A DNA stretch of 64,000 bases. Source: Lentzea sp. NBRC 102530 (lineage in GTDB: Bacteria > Actinomycetota > Actinomycetes > Mycobacteriales > Pseudonocardiaceae). The notes under the pieces were generated by a model that did not search any database, was not told the origin of the DNA, and saw nothing but the letters and a program-made list of their open reading frames with translations. The stretch spans positions 62,001 to 126,000 of the forward strand of contig NZ_BSTF01000020.1 in assembly GCF_030269365.1 (NCBI RefSeq), read 5' to 3'. This document shows positions 1-8,900 of the stretch, piece after piece; the first letter of the stretch is position 1; the number at the start of each line of letters is the position of its first letter. The position numbers and the translations under genes were made by a program.

Positions 1-342
1 GGCCTTGTCGAGGGCGTCCTTGCGGATGTCCGCGATCTCTTCCTCGGCCAGGCTCATCATCACGCGGACGCGTTCGGTCACGTTCGACGCGCTCACGGGA
101 GCGTTGGCGAGGTTCTGGAGCTGGACCTTGGTCTTGTCGAGGTCGGCGCGCATGGAGTTGAGGAGTTTGGTGAGCTCACCCACCTGTGCGGACGCCGCGT
201 CACGGGCGCGGTTCGAGTTCTTGAGATCGAACTCCAAGCGGGTGACGCGCTCGTTCACCTGTCGCTGGTTGTAACCACGGAGGACAACGTCGAAATGCGG
301 TGTGCGGGCAGTAGGCTGCCCGGCTCCATCAGCCCCGGCCAT
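1..342 (-). CDS. DivIVA-domain coiled-coil protein, 3' part outside window
   Basis: Only the first 114 codons are present; the frame runs open off the left edge. The start is ATG at 342 with GGTGAG just upstream. Near residue 20 the product reads FDVVLRGYNQRQVNERV, which fits the DivIVA N-terminal motif (aromatic, GY, then Q-x-V). A heptad-rich charged helix follows, as in DivIVA/Wag31 polar-growth and septation scaffolds. It is divergent from pyc across about 235 bp. Which DivIVA paralogue it is cannot be decided from the N-terminus. A coiled-coil scaffold acting at the inner face of the membrane is the family expectation. Confidence 0.75.
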   Translation of the reverse strand, partial: MAGADGAGQPTARTPHFDVVLRGYNQRQVNERVTRLEFDLKNSNRARDAASAQVGELTKLLNSMRADLDKTKVQLQNLANAPVSASNVTERVRVMMSLAEEEIADIRKDALDKA

Positions 343-420
343 ATGGCTCACCCTACCGAGATAGTCGCGAAGATCGTCACTCGATCTGGTTAAACCCACT
401 ACCGGCCGCAGTCTGACCGG

Positions 421-449
421 GTGGTGGGTTCCCACTTTCCTCCCACCAC
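421..449. promoter_or_regulatory. Inverted repeat in the divergent DivIVA-like/pyc intergenic region
   Basis: GTGGTGGG (421-428) and CCCACCAC (442-449) are perfect 8-bp arms around a 13-nt loop. The element lies between two divergent starts, so a terminator is less likely than an operator or a 5'-leader structure. No T-tract follows. The function is inferred only from position. Confidence 0.3.
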
Positions 450-524
450 GCGAGAATCGGGGTGAGCAAGACCGATCAGGATGACACCCATCACGTGAGA
501 CAGTCCTCCCAACAGGCAAGAGTC

Positions 525-538
525 GCACGGTAACGTGC
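525..538. promoter_or_regulatory. GCACG-N4-CGTGC palindrome upstream of pyc
   Basis: This perfect palindrome with 5-bp arms around GTAA lies about 40 bp upstream of the pyc ATG, between the start and the hairpin at 421-449. It could be an operator for a dimeric regulator or a short leader hairpin. No regulator is assigned. Confidence 0.3.
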
Positions 539-577
539 CACGACTGATGACTGCCGAGTAACACCGGGAGGGCACGG

Positions 578-3500
578 ATGTTCCGCAAGGTTCTTGTCGC
601 CAACCGCGGCGAGATCGCGATTCGCGCGTTCCGAGCCGCCTATGAACTGGGCGCTGGAACGGTCGCCGTGTTCCCGCACGAGGACCGAAACTCACTGCAC
701 CGCCTGAAGGCGGACGAGTCGTACGAGATCGGCGAAGCCGGACATCCCGTCCGCGCCTACCTCTCCGTCGACGAGATCATCAAGGCCGCCCGCAAGGCCG
801 GTGCCGACGCGATCTACCCCGGTTACGGATTCCTGTCCGAGAACCCGGAACTCGCGATGGCCTGCCGTGAGGCCGGTCTCACCTTCATCGGCCCCGTGGC
901 CGAGGTCCTCGAACTGACGGGCAACAAGGCGCGCGCCATCGCGGCCGCACGCGAGGCCGGGCTGCCGGTGCTGGAGTCGAGCGAGCCGTCGTCCGACGTG
1001 GACGCTCTGCTCGCGGCGTCGGAGGGCATGCGGTTCCCCGTCTTCGTGAAGGCCGTCGCGGGTGGCGGTGGCCGGGGCATGCGCAAGGTCGACGACCCGG
1101 CGGCGCTGCGCGAGGCGCTGGAGGCGGCGTCGCGCGAGGCCGAGTCGGCGTTCGGCGACCCGACCGTGTTCCTCGAACAAGCCGTGGTCGAACCGCGCCA
1201 CATCGAGGTGCAGATCCTGGCCGACGGCCAGGGCAACGTGATCCACCTCTTCGAGCGCGACTGCTCCGTGCAGCGGCGCCACCAGAAGGTGATCGAGATC
1301 GCGCCCGCGCCGAACCTCGCTCCCGAGCTGCGCGACCGCATCTGCGCCGACGCGGTGAAGTTCGCGAAGCACATCGGCTACCGCAACGCCGGCACCGTGG
1401 AGTTCCTGCTCGACCCCGAAGGCCACTACGTCTTCATCGAGATGAACCCGCGCATCCAGGTCGAGCACACCGTCACGGAAGAGGTGACGGACGTCGACCT
1501 GGTGCAGTCGCAGATGCGCATCGCCTCGGGCGAGACGCTGGAGGACCTGGGCCTGTCCCAGGACACCGTCCAGCTGCGTGGCGCGGCGCTGCAGTGCCGC
1601 ATCACCACGGAGGACCCGGCCAACGGGTTCCGCCCGGACACCGGCACGATCAGCGCGTACCGCTCGCCCGGTGGTTCCGGCATCCGCCTCGACGGCGGCA
1701 CGGCCGGCGCCGGCATGGCGATCAGCCCGCACTTCGACTCGATGCTCGTGAAGCTCACGTGCCGCGGCCGCACCTTCTCCCTCGCGGTCGCCCGGGCCCG
1801 CCGTGCGATCGCGGAGTTCCGCATCCGCGGTGTGTCCACGAACATCCCGTTCATCCAGGCCGTGCTGGACGACGCGGACTTCTACGAGGGCCGCGTCACC
1901 ACGTCGTTCATCGAGAAGCGCCCGCACCTGCTGACGGCCCGCCACTCGGCCGACCGCGGCACGCGCCTGCTGACCTACCTCGCGGACGTCACGGTCAACC
2001 ACCCCAACGGCACCCGCCCGACGGCGGTCGACCCGCGAGAGAAGCTGCCGGTCGTCGACCTCAACGCCGAGCCGCGCGCCGGGTCGAAGCAGAAGCTGGT
2101 CGAGCTCGGTCCCGAGGGCTTCGCGCGGTGGCTGCGGGAGAGCAAGGCCGTCGGCGTGACGGACACGACGTTCCGCGACGCCCACCAGTCGCTGCTGGCG
2201 ACCCGAGTGCGCACCAAGGACCTGCTCGCCGTCGCGCCGCACGTCGCGCGCATGACGCCCGAGCTGCTGTCCCTGGAGTGCTGGGGCGGCGCGACGTACG
2301 ACGTGGCGCTGCGGTTCCTCGCGGAGGACCCGTGGGAGCGGCTGGCGGCGTTGCGCGAGGCCGTGCCGAACATCAACCTGCAGATGCTGCTGCGCGGCCG
2401 CAACACGGTCGGCTACACGCCGTACCCGGAGGCGGTCACCAAGGCGTTCGTGCAGGAGGCGACGACCACCGGCATCGACATCTTCCGGATCTTCGACGCC
2501 CTGAACGACGTCGAGCAGATGCGCCCGGCGATCGAGGCCGTGCGCGAGACCGGGACCGCCGTCGCCGAGGTCGCGCTCTGCTACACCAGCGATCTGTCCA
2601 ATCCGGACGAGCGTCTGTACACGCTGGACTACTACCTCAAGCTGGCGGAGCAGATCGTCGGCGCGGGCGCGCACGTGCTGTGCGTCAAGGACATGGCCGG
2701 TCTGCTGCGCGCACCGGCCGCGTCGCGCCTGATCACCGCGCTGCGCAAGGAGTTCGACCTCCCGGTCCACCTGCACACGCACGACACGGCCGGTGGCCAG
2801 CTCGCGACGTACCTCGCGGCGGTCCAGGCGGGCGTGGACGCCATCGACGGCGCGACCGCGTCGATGGCGGGTACGACGTCGCAGCCGCCGCTGTCGTCGA
2901 TCGTGGCGCTGCTCGACCACACCGAGCACTCGACGGGCCTCGACCTGCAGAACGTCTGCGACCTCGAGCCGTACTGGGAGTCGGTGCGCAAGATCTACGC
3001 GCCGTTCGAGTCCGGCATCCCCGGCCCGACCGGCCGCGTCTACCACCACGAGATCCCCGGTGGTCAGCTGTCGAACCTGCGCACCCAGGCCGTCGCTCTC
3101 GGACTCGGTGAGAAGTTCGAGGAGATCGAGTCGATGTACGCGGCCGCCGACCGCATGCTCGGCCACCTCGTGAAGGTGACGCCGTCGTCCAAGGTGGTCG
3201 GTGACCTCGCGCTGCACCTCGTGGGCGCGGGCGTGTCGCCCAAGGAGTTCGAGGAGAACCCCGGCAAGTTCGACATCCCGGCGTCGGTGATCGGCTTCCT
3301 GCACGGCGAGTTGGGCGACCCGCCCGGCGGCTGGCCGGAGCCGTTCCGCAGCAAGGCCCTCGAGGGCCGCCCGGCGCCGAAGCCGGTCGAGGAGCTGTCC
3401 GCCGAGGACGAGGCGGGCCTCGCCGACGCGCGCAGGGCGACGTTGAACAGGCTGCTGTTCCCGGCGCCCACCAAGGAGTTCACCACGCACCGCGAGGCGT

Positions 3501-3955
3501 ACGGCGACACGTCCGTCCTGCGGTCCAAGGACTTCTTCTACGGTCTGCGTCCCGGCGAGGAGTACTCCGTCGACCTGGAGCCGGGCGTCCGGCTGCTGAT
3601 CGGCCTGGAGGCGATCTCCGAGGCGGACGCGCGCGGCATCCGCACGGTCATGGCGACCCTGAACGGCCAGCTGCGGCCGATCCAGGTCCGCGACCGCTCG
3701 GTGGCCGTGGACCTCCCGGCCGCCGAGAAGGCAGACCGCTCCAACCCCAACCACGTCGCGGCCCCGTTCGCCGGCGTGGTGACGGCCGCGGTGGCCGAGG
3801 GCGACCGCGTCGACGCCGGTCAGACCGTCGCGACGATCGAGGCCATGAAGATGGAGGCCGCGATCACCGCCCCGAAGGCGGGTGTCGTGCAGCGCCTGGC
3901 GTTGCGCGGGGCCCAGCAGGTCGAGGGCGGCGACCTCCTGATCGTCCTCGAGTAG
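578..3955 (+). CDS. pyc: Pyruvate carboxylase, single-chain
   Basis: This biotin enzyme carboxylates pyruvate to oxaloacetate using ATP and bicarbonate (anaplerosis). The 1125 residues have the usual order. An N-terminal biotin carboxylase/ATP-grasp part (about 1-450) contains the Gly-rich loop AGGGGRGMR. The carboxyltransferase begins near 527 with DTTFRDAHQS. A PYC/OADA region follows, then a C-terminal biotinyl domain with EAMKMEA, in which Lys1091 is the expected biotin site. The length is normal for actinobacterial Pyc. Start ATG 578 has GGGAGGG at 566-572. The gene is separated from its neighbours by intergenic DNA on both sides and ends in a strong hairpin, so it is probably monocistronic. 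Confidence 0.97.
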   Translation: MFRKVLVANRGEIAIRAFRAAYELGAGTVAVFPHEDRNSLHRLKADESYEIGEAGHPVRAYLSVDEIIKAARKAGADAIYPGYGFLSENPELAMACREAGLTFIGPVAEVLELTGNKARAIAAAREAGLPVLESSEPSSDVDALLAASEGMRFPVFVKAVAGGGGRGMRKVDDPAALREALEAASREAESAFGDPTVFLEQAVVEPRHIEVQILADGQGNVIHLFERDCSVQRRHQKVIEIAPAPNLAPELRDRICADAVKFAKHIGYRNAGTVEFLLDPEGHYVFIEMNPRIQVEHTVTEEVTDVDLVQSQMRIASGETLEDLGLSQDTVQLRGAALQCRITTEDPANGFRPDTGTISAYRSPGGSGIRLDGGTAGAGMAISPHFDSMLVKLTCRGRTFSLAVARARRAIAEFRIRGVSTNIPFIQAVLDDADFYEGRVTTSFIEKRPHLLTARHSADRGTRLLTYLADVTVNHPNGTRPTAVDPREKLPVVDLNAEPRAGSKQKLVELGPEGFARWLRESKAVGVTDTTFRDAHQSLLATRVRTKDLLAVAPHVARMTPELLSLECWGGATYDVALRFLAEDPWERLAALREAVPNINLQMLLRGRNTVGYTPYPEAVTKAFVQEATTTGIDIFRIFDALNDVEQMRPAIEAVRETGTAVAEVALCYTSDLSNPDERLYTLDYYLKLAEQIVGAGAHVLCVKDMAGLLRAPAASRLITALRKEFDLPVHLHTHDTAGGQLATYLAAVQAGVDAIDGATASMAGTTSQPPLSSIVALLDHTEHSTGLDLQNVCDLEPYWESVRKIYAPFESGIPGPTGRVYHHEIPGGQLSNLRTQAVALGLGEKFEEIESMYAAADRMLGHLVKVTPSSKVVGDLALHLVGAGVSPKEFEENPGKFDIPASVIGFLHGELGDPPGGWPEPFRSKALEGRPAPKPVEELSAEDEAGLADARRATLNRLLFPAPTKEFTTHREAYGDTSVLRSKDFFYGLRPGEEYSVDLEPGVRLLIGLEAISEADARGIRTVMATLNGQLRPIQVRDRSVAVDLPAAEKADRSNPNHVAAPFAGVVTAAVAEGDRVDAGQTVATIEAMKMEAAITAPKAGVVQRLALRGAQQVEGGDLLIVLE

Positions 3956-3966
3956 CAGTCCGGTTT

Positions 3967-4007
3967 GCACGAAGGGTCCGGTCTCTCCGAGGCCGGGCCC
4001 TTCGTGC
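3967..4007 (+). terminator. Hairpin terminator after pyc
   Basis: GCACGAAGGGTCCGG (3967-3981) pairs with CCGGGCCCTTCGTGC ending at 4007, with a single wobble position and a short loop. It starts 11 bp after the pyc stop. There is no clear U-tract, which is usual for high-GC actinomycete terminators. Confidence 0.75.
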
Positions 4008-4080
4008 TGCGAGGGGCGTGGAACTCCACGACGATTCCGTGCGTTGCACCGGCACGGGGTCAGGGAGAGGGAAGCGGATC

Positions 4081-5151
4081 ATGAAGAAGGTGTTGGGCCT
4101 GCTCGGCCTCGCGGGGGCGGCGTGGGTGCTGAAGGACCTGCCGCGGCAGCTGGGCGGCAAGCCGGACCCGGTCCACATGTCGCGGTCGCCGCGCTACCGG
4201 GACGGGAAGTTCCACAACGACAAGGAAGTCCGCACGGTCCCGGACCGCGAGTCCTTCTCGTTGCGCGACTTCCTGGTGGGTGGCGAGGACCGCAAGCCGT
4301 CCGTCGCCGTACCGCTGGTCGCGCCGTCCGCGCCGGCGTCCGACGGCCTGCACGTCACCTGGTACGGCCACGCGTCCGCGCTCATCACCATCGACGGCGC
4401 CTCCGTGCTGATCGATCCGGTGTGGAGCGACCGCGTCTCGCCGTCCACGCACGTGGGACCCAAGCGGCTGCACCCGGTTCCGCATCAGCTGTCCGATTTG
4501 CCTGACGTCAGCGCCGTGGTGATCTCGCACGACCACTACGACCACCTCGACATGGACACCGTGCAGCAGCTGACGTCCAGGACGTCCGCCGTCTTCGTGG
4601 TGCCGCTGGGCCTCGGCGCCCACCTGGCCCGCTGGGACGTGCCGCGCGACCGCGTCGTGGAACTCGACTGGGACGAGTCGTTCGAGGTGAACGGCTTCAC
4701 GCTCACCTGCACCGCGGCACAGCACTTCTCGGGCCGCTCGATCCAGCGCAACGTGACCCTGTGGGCGTCCTGGGTGATCAAGCGCGGCTCCCGTTCGGTC
4801 TTCTACAGCGGCGACACCGGCTACTTCCCCGGCTACTCGGCGATCGGCGCGGCACACGGCCCGTTCAACGCGGTGCTGATGCAGGTGGGCGCGTACGGCG
4901 ACGCCTGGCCCGACATCCACATGACGCCGGAGGAGGGCGTGCAGGCGTTCGAGGACCTCGGCGGCGGCCTGCTGATCCCGGTGCACTGGGCGACGTTCAA
5001 CCTGGCGCTGCACCCGTGGGGCGAGCCGATCGACCGCGTGTGGCGGGAGGTCAAGGCGCGCGGGCTGCGGCTGGCGGTGCCGCGGCCGGGCGAGCGGGTG
5101 GACGTGGACGCGCCTGTCGAGGTCGACGGGTGGTGGCAGGCGCTCGCCTGA
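4081..5151 (+). CDS. Metallo-beta-lactamase-fold hydrolase, NAPE-PLD/UlaG-like
   Basis: The 356-residue product carries HDHYDH inside VISHDHYDHLDMDT, the HxHxDH zinc-binding motif of the MBL fold. Later metal-site regions are YSGDTGY and a histidine in PVHWATF. The fold and motif spacing resemble NAPE-PLD/UlaG-type phosphodiesterases or lactonases. The N-terminus has a short hydrophobic stretch (VLGLLGLAGAAWVL) that may be a membrane anchor. ATG 4081 is chosen because a purine-rich AGGGAGAGGGAAG lies just upstream; an in-frame upstream start at 4018 would put the pyc terminator region close to the coding sequence. The substrate cannot be told. Confidence 0.85.
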   Translation: MKKVLGLLGLAGAAWVLKDLPRQLGGKPDPVHMSRSPRYRDGKFHNDKEVRTVPDRESFSLRDFLVGGEDRKPSVAVPLVAPSAPASDGLHVTWYGHASALITIDGASVLIDPVWSDRVSPSTHVGPKRLHPVPHQLSDLPDVSAVVISHDHYDHLDMDTVQQLTSRTSAVFVVPLGLGAHLARWDVPRDRVVELDWDESFEVNGFTLTCTAAQHFSGRSIQRNVTLWASWVIKRGSRSVFYSGDTGYFPGYSAIGAAHGPFNAVLMQVGAYGDAWPDIHMTPEEGVQAFEDLGGGLLIPVHWATFNLALHPWGEPIDRVWREVKARGLRLAVPRPGERVDVDAPVEVDGWWQALA

Positions 5152-5160
5152 CGCTTCCGG

Positions 5161-5568
5161 TCAGGCGGTCGAGCGCAGCCGGCGGATCGTGCGCAGCACC
5201 TCGTCGCGGTGCTTCGCCGACTTCAGCCACGCGGGCAGCTTCGCGAGGATCGTCATCCGCCGCACCGACGACGGGTCCGGGTCCTCGCGCAGCGCCGCCC
5301 CGACGTACGACTCCAGCAGGTCGAGGTGCGCGCCGTTCAACGCCCACAGCGTGTGCCCCGCGCACGGTGCCTGGAGCCACAGATCGGCCACGACGTGCCG
5401 GATGTCCCAACACCACACGGGCCGGTACGGCGAGACGTGCGCACACGCGGGACACACGAGACGTTCCCCGGTCACGAGAGCGCGGCCAGCACACGACGGG
5501 CACGTCACGAGCACCGGTGATTCGGCGAGCGTGCAGAGGCAGTCGCCCGAGTCGCGGTGGCGGGTCAT
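5161..5568 (-). CDS. Conserved zinc-ribbon protein of unknown function
   Basis: The 135-residue product has two CxxC knuckles (CPSCAGRALV and CPACAHV) separated by about 17 residues, a typical zinc ribbon. Further tryptophans and a possible third Cys cluster follow. The C-terminal half is helical (DLLESYVGAALRE, then a basic tail). It is convergent with the MBL-fold gene, with 9 bp between the stops, and divergent from rsmD with 31 bp between the start codons. ATG 5568 was chosen because longer in-frame starts would overlap rsmD. I do not recognise a function; nucleic-acid binding is possible but is only inferred from the ribbon. Confidence 0.7.
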   Translation of the reverse strand: MTRHRDSGDCLCTLAESPVLVTCPSCAGRALVTGERLVCPACAHVSPYRPVWCWDIRHVVADLWLQAPCAGHTLWALNGAHLDLLESYVGAALREDPDPSSVRRMTILAKLPAWLKSAKHRDEVLRTIRRLRSTA

Positions 5569-5599
5569 GGCGACAGGATGCACCTGGGACGATGAGCAC

Positions 5600-6154
5600 G
5601 TGACACGAATCGTTGCCGGGTCCGCGGGAGGTCGCAGGCTCAAGGTCCCGCCCAAGGGCACCCGCCCCACCTCCGAACGGGTCCGCGAGGCGCTCTTCAG
5701 CTCCCTCGAATCGCTGATGGACCTGGACGGCGCGAACGTGCTCGACCTGTACGCCGGCTCCGGCGCCCTGGGATTCGAGGCGCTCAGCAGGGGCGCCGGG
5801 CGCGCCACCTTCGTCGAGGCCGACAAAAGGGCCGCTGACGTGCTCAAAGGCAACGCCCAAGAGCTCGGGTTCAAGAACACCACGATCGCCAACCGGTCGG
5901 CCGAGGCGTTCGTGCTGACCGAAGGGGACGCGTTCGACGTCGTCTTCGCCGACCCGCCCTACGCGACGACGGACGACGAACTCGCCAAGGTGCTCCGGGG
6001 AATCGTGCCCCGGCTCACGGCGGACGCCGTCTTGATCGTGGAACGTGCTTCGCGAAGCGCCGAACCAGCGTGGCCGAATTCAGTGGAATCCTTGCGTGCC
6101 AAGCGTTATGGGGACACGGCCGTGTACTGGGGTCAGGTGCGTTCTGATGGGTGA
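5600..6154 (+). CDS. rsmD: 16S rRNA (guanine966-N2)-methyltransferase RsmD
   Basis: The product is a Rossmann-fold SAM methyltransferase acting on the 30S subunit. Its 184 residues begin VTRIVAGSAGGRRLK, a typical RsmD N-terminus. A SAM-binding stretch NVLDLYAGSGALGFEA follows, then the N6/N2-type catalytic tetrapeptide DPPY in VFADPPYATTD. GTG 5600 gives the family-standard N-terminus; an in-frame ATG at 5567 would add 11 residues and overlap the divergent zinc-ribbon gene. It precedes coaD by 53 bp, an rsmD-coaD pairing that is widely conserved in bacteria. Confidence 0.93.
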   Translation: MTRIVAGSAGGRRLKVPPKGTRPTSERVREALFSSLESLMDLDGANVLDLYAGSGALGFEALSRGAGRATFVEADKRAADVLKGNAQELGFKNTTIANRSAEAFVLTEGDAFDVVFADPPYATTDDELAKVLRGIVPRLTADAVLIVERASRSAEPAWPNSVESLRAKRYGDTAVYWGQVRSDG

Positions 6155-6207
6155 CGAGAACCACGGACACGCCTGGCGGCGTCCGATCGGGTGCTAACGT
6201 CCGCTCC

Positions 6208-6690
6208 ATGACACGTGCCGTGTACCCCGGCTCCTACGACCCGGTAACGAACGGTCACCTGGACATCATCGGGAGAGCCGCGCACCTGTTCGACGAGGTC
6301 GTCGTCGCCGTGCTCATCAACAAGAACAAGCGCACCTTGTTCGACGTCGAGGAGCGCCAGGAGATGCTGCGCGACGTCACGAAGCAATGGGACAACGTGC
6401 GCGTGGACTCGTGGCACGGCCTGTTGGTCGACTACTGCCGTGAGAACAACATCAAGGCCATCGTGAAGGGCCTGCGCGCCGTCAGCGACTACGACTACGA
6501 GCTGCAGATGGCGCAGATGAACCACCAGCTCACCGGCGTCGACACGTTGTTCATGCAGGCCAGCCCGCAGTACTCCTACCTCGCGTCCTCGCTGGTCAAG
6601 GAGGTCGCGACGTACGGCGGTGACGTGTCGACGCTGCTGCCGGCGTCGATCGAGCAGCGGCTCAAGCTGCGCCTCGAAGAGACCCGCTGA
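6208..6690 (+). CDS. coaD: Phosphopantetheine adenylyltransferase CoaD
   Basis: This enzyme catalyses the penultimate step of coenzyme A synthesis, transferring AMP from ATP to 4'-phosphopantetheine. The 160-residue size is standard for the hexameric enzyme. The nucleotidyltransferase signature GSYDPVTNGHLD near the N-terminus contains the T/HxGH motif, and the C-terminal region YLASSLVKEVA corresponds to the ISSTxxR phosphate-binding element. Start ATG 6208 gives MTRAVYPGSYDPV, the usual beginning. It lies just downstream of rsmD on the same strand and is convergent with an acetyltransferase gene. Confidence 0.96.
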   Translation: MTRAVYPGSYDPVTNGHLDIIGRAAHLFDEVVVAVLINKNKRTLFDVEERQEMLRDVTKQWDNVRVDSWHGLLVDYCRENNIKAIVKGLRAVSDYDYELQMAQMNHQLTGVDTLFMQASPQYSYLASSLVKEVATYGGDVSTLLPASIEQRLKLRLEETR

Positions 6691-6698
6691 CCGAGCGC

Positions 6699-7145
6699 CT
6701 AAAGCGCGAGCTTCATCCCCACGTGCGAAGCGGTGAACCCGAGCCGCTCGTAGAAACGGTGCGCGTCCACGCGTGACGCGTCCGTCGTCAGCTGTACGAG
6801 AGCACACCCGCGGGCGCGCGCCTCGTCGATGGCCCACCTCACGAGCTGTTCGCCGAGGCCGCCGCCGCGCTGGTCGGAACGCACCCGCACGGCCTCCACG
6901 GTCGCGCGCGTCGAACCGAGCCGCGACAGGCCCGCGGTGAACGTCAGCTGCAGCGTGCCCACGACCTCGCCGTCGCGATCGGCCACCACCAGCAGCTGGT
7001 GCGGGTCGGCGTCGATCACCTCGAACGCCTTCAGGTACGCCGGGTCGCCCGGCGTCTCGCGCTGCGCGCCCAGCGGGTCGTCCGCCAGCATCGCCACGAT
7101 CGGGTGGACATCGGCCTCGGCGGCGCGCCTGATTGTGATCTTCAA
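6699..7145 (-). CDS. GNAT-family N-acetyltransferase
   Basis: The 148 residues cover a single GNAT fold, starting MKITIRRAAEADV. The acetyl-CoA pyrophosphate loop is VRSDQRGGGLGEQLV (the R/Q-x-x-G-x-G/A pattern). The C-terminal FYERLGF is typical of the last conserved strand and helix. The acceptor cannot be predicted: small molecule or protein N-terminus are both possible. It is convergent with coaD (8 bp between stops) and divergent from the sepIVA gene. Confidence 0.88.
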   Translation of the reverse strand: MKITIRRAAEADVHPIVAMLADDPLGAQRETPGDPAYLKAFEVIDADPHQLLVVADRDGEVVGTLQLTFTAGLSRLGSTRATVEAVRVRSDQRGGGLGEQLVRWAIDEARARGCALVQLTTDASRVDAHRFYERLGFTASHVGMKLAL

Positions 7146-7263
7146 CGGTTCCCCCGGATGTCAAGTGGGGAAATCCTGACACGCCCTGCCGACGTCCCTG
7201 TCCCGGGGAGATCCGCAGGGCACACTTGTGGGTGGGTGTACCAGGGGATTAGGGGAGTGACAC

Positions 7264-7980
7264 GTGTACCGGGTGTTCGAGGCACTCGACGAGCTCGTCA
7301 CGATCGTCGAGGAAGCGCGCGGAGTTCCGATGACCTCGGGGTGCGTCGTGCCGCGCGGTGATGTGCTCGAACTGCTCGACGACGTGCGCGACGCGATCCC
7401 AGCGGAGCTCGACGACGCGCAGGACGTGCTGGACCACCGCGACGAGGTCGTCGGCAAGGCCAAGCACGAGGCCGAGAGCGGCGTGTCGAAGGCACGCGCC
7501 GACGCGGACCGCATGCTCGCGGAGGCGCAGGCCGAGGCCGAGGCGATGCTGTCCGACGCGCGCGCCCGTGCCGAGCGGATGATCGCCGAGGCGGAGGACC
7601 AGGCCGAACGGACCGTCGCCGCCGGCCGCCAGGAGTACGACGACCTGGTGGGCCGCTCGCACGCCGAGTCCGAGCGGATGATCCAGGCGGGCCGCGCGAA
7701 CTACGAGCGCGCGACCGAGGACGGCCGGGCCGAGCAGGCGAGGCTCGTCAACGAGCAGGAGGTCGTCCGGGCGGCGCACGCCGAGGCGGCGCGCCTGCTC
7801 GACGCGGCCCAGAGCGAGTCGATCCGGCTGCGGTCGGAGTGCGACGCGTACGTCGACGGGAAGCTCGCGGACTTCGAGGACCTCCTCGCGCACACGCTGC
7901 GGTCGGTCGGCAAGGGCCGTTCGCACCTGCGCGGTCCCGCCGTCGCAGGGGCTTCCGCCCCGTTCGACTACGGTTCCTGA
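7264..7980 (+). CDS. sepIVA: SepIVA-like DivIVA-family septation protein
   Basis: The 238-residue product begins VYRVFEALDELVTIVEEARGVPM and has a long central Ala/Glu/Arg coiled coil (about 60-210), with short near-repeats of the type AEAQAEAEAML. It has the size and genomic place of mycobacterial SepIVA (Rv2927c), a DivIVA-domain protein needed for septation and cell-envelope assembly. GTG 7264 is preceded by GGGGAG at a good distance. In M. tuberculosis the same gene is followed by the DUF177 gene, rnc and mutM, as here. The identity rests on synteny plus coiled-coil architecture. Confidence 0.82.
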   Translation: MYRVFEALDELVTIVEEARGVPMTSGCVVPRGDVLELLDDVRDAIPAELDDAQDVLDHRDEVVGKAKHEAESGVSKARADADRMLAEAQAEAEAMLSDARARAERMIAEAEDQAERTVAAGRQEYDDLVGRSHAESERMIQAGRANYERATEDGRAEQARLVNEQEVVRAAHAEAARLLDAAQSESIRLRSECDAYVDGKLADFEDLLAHTLRSVGKGRSHLRGPAVAGASAPFDYGS

Positions 7981-8117
7981 CGAACCAGGGCCCCTGAACG
8001 TGTGATTCGCGCTACGTCGGACAGGTGCGATCACCTGCCGATTTCACGCGCGGGGGCGTCGTCCCGTACCCTGGAGCGGCTGGACGTGGTAGGTCCCCGT
8101 CGGCAACCAATCTGATC

Positions 8118-8699
8118 ATGACTGAGCATCGTCACGCGTCCACGCGTCCCACAGCATCCGGTCCCTGGGTCATCGACACCAGGGACATCGGCCGTCGCGC
8201 CGGGTCGAGCCGACCCTTCGTGAAGTCGGTTCCCGCCGAAGGTGTGGGGTTGCTCGGGGTGATCGCGGTGCCCGAGGGCGGGAAGGTCGAACTCGACCTC
8301 CTGATCGAATCGGTCGTCGAGGGCGTGCTGGTTTCAGGGACCGCGTCCGCCAAGGTCGCAGGTGAGTGCTCGAGGTGTCTCGAACCGCTCACCGATGAGG
8401 TTGAAGTCCGGATCACGGAGCTCTACGCGTGGCCGGACAGCACCACGGACGAGACCACTGATGAAGACGAGGTCAGCCGGATCGAGAACGATCTGATCGA
8501 CCTCGAGCCTGTGGTGAGGGACGCCATCGTCCTCGCGCTGCCGCAGGCACCGCTTTGCGAGCCGGACTGCAAGGGGCTTTGCTCCGAGTGTGGTGGCAGG
8601 TGGGCGGAGCTCGGGCCCGACCACGGGCATGAGACGATTGACCCTCGTTGGGCCGCGTTGCAAGAGCGGTTCAGCGATGACAACAACGAGGAGAAGTAG
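8118..8699 (+). CDS. YceD/DUF177 family protein
   Basis: The 193-residue product has the YceD/DUF177 pattern: a beta-rich core with CSRCLEPL, an acidic stretch, and the C-terminal metal-like cluster CEPDCKGLCSECGG. The family sits upstream of rpmF across bacteria and is linked to 23S rRNA or ribosome assembly; its plant relative affects 23S rRNA. ATG 8118 starts MTEHRHAST and lies after a 137-bp leader that probably holds the promoter of the DUF177-rpmF-rnc-mutM operon. The stop is 2 bp before the rpmF GTG, so the two are probably translationally coupled. Confidence 0.9.
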   Translation: MTEHRHASTRPTASGPWVIDTRDIGRRAGSSRPFVKSVPAEGVGLLGVIAVPEGGKVELDLLIESVVEGVLVSGTASAKVAGECSRCLEPLTDEVEVRITELYAWPDSTTDETTDEDEVSRIENDLIDLEPVVRDAIVLALPQAPLCEPDCKGLCSECGGRWAELGPDHGHETIDPRWAALQERFSDDNNEEK

Positions 8700-8701
8700 T
8701 C

Positions 8702-8884
8702 GTGGCCGTCCCGAAGCGGAAGATGTCGCGTTCGAACACCCGTGCGCGCCGTTCCCAGTGGAAGACGTCTGCCGTGCACCTGGTGGCGTGCAGCAACAAG
8801 GCTTGCCGCCAGCCGAAGCCGCAGCACGTCGCCTGCCCGGCCTGTGGTCAGTACGCTGGCCGCCAGGTCGCTCAGCCGGCCTGA
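8702..8884 (+). CDS. rpmF: 50S ribosomal protein L32
   Basis: The 60-residue basic protein MAVPKRKMSRSNTRARRSQW has the universal L32 N-terminus. It is the zinc-binding (C+) version: a CSNKAC pair and a CPAC pair are both retained. Actinobacteria often keep a second, zinc-free L32 under Zur control; this copy sits in the housekeeping locus and would be the zinc-dependent form. The GTG start is 2 bp after the DUF177 stop. Confidence 0.96.
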   Translation: MAVPKRKMSRSNTRARRSQWKTSAVHLVACSNKACRQPKPQHVACPACGQYAGRQVAQPA

Positions 8885-8900
8885 TCTCCTCGCCGTCGTA

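Noticed and set aside
692..3970. Long open frame on the minus strand opposite pyc (over 1000 codons)
   Set aside because: It is the shadow of a high-GC gene: Arg/Leu/His/Val-rich translation without any domain, and the plus strand carries a full pyruvate carboxylase.
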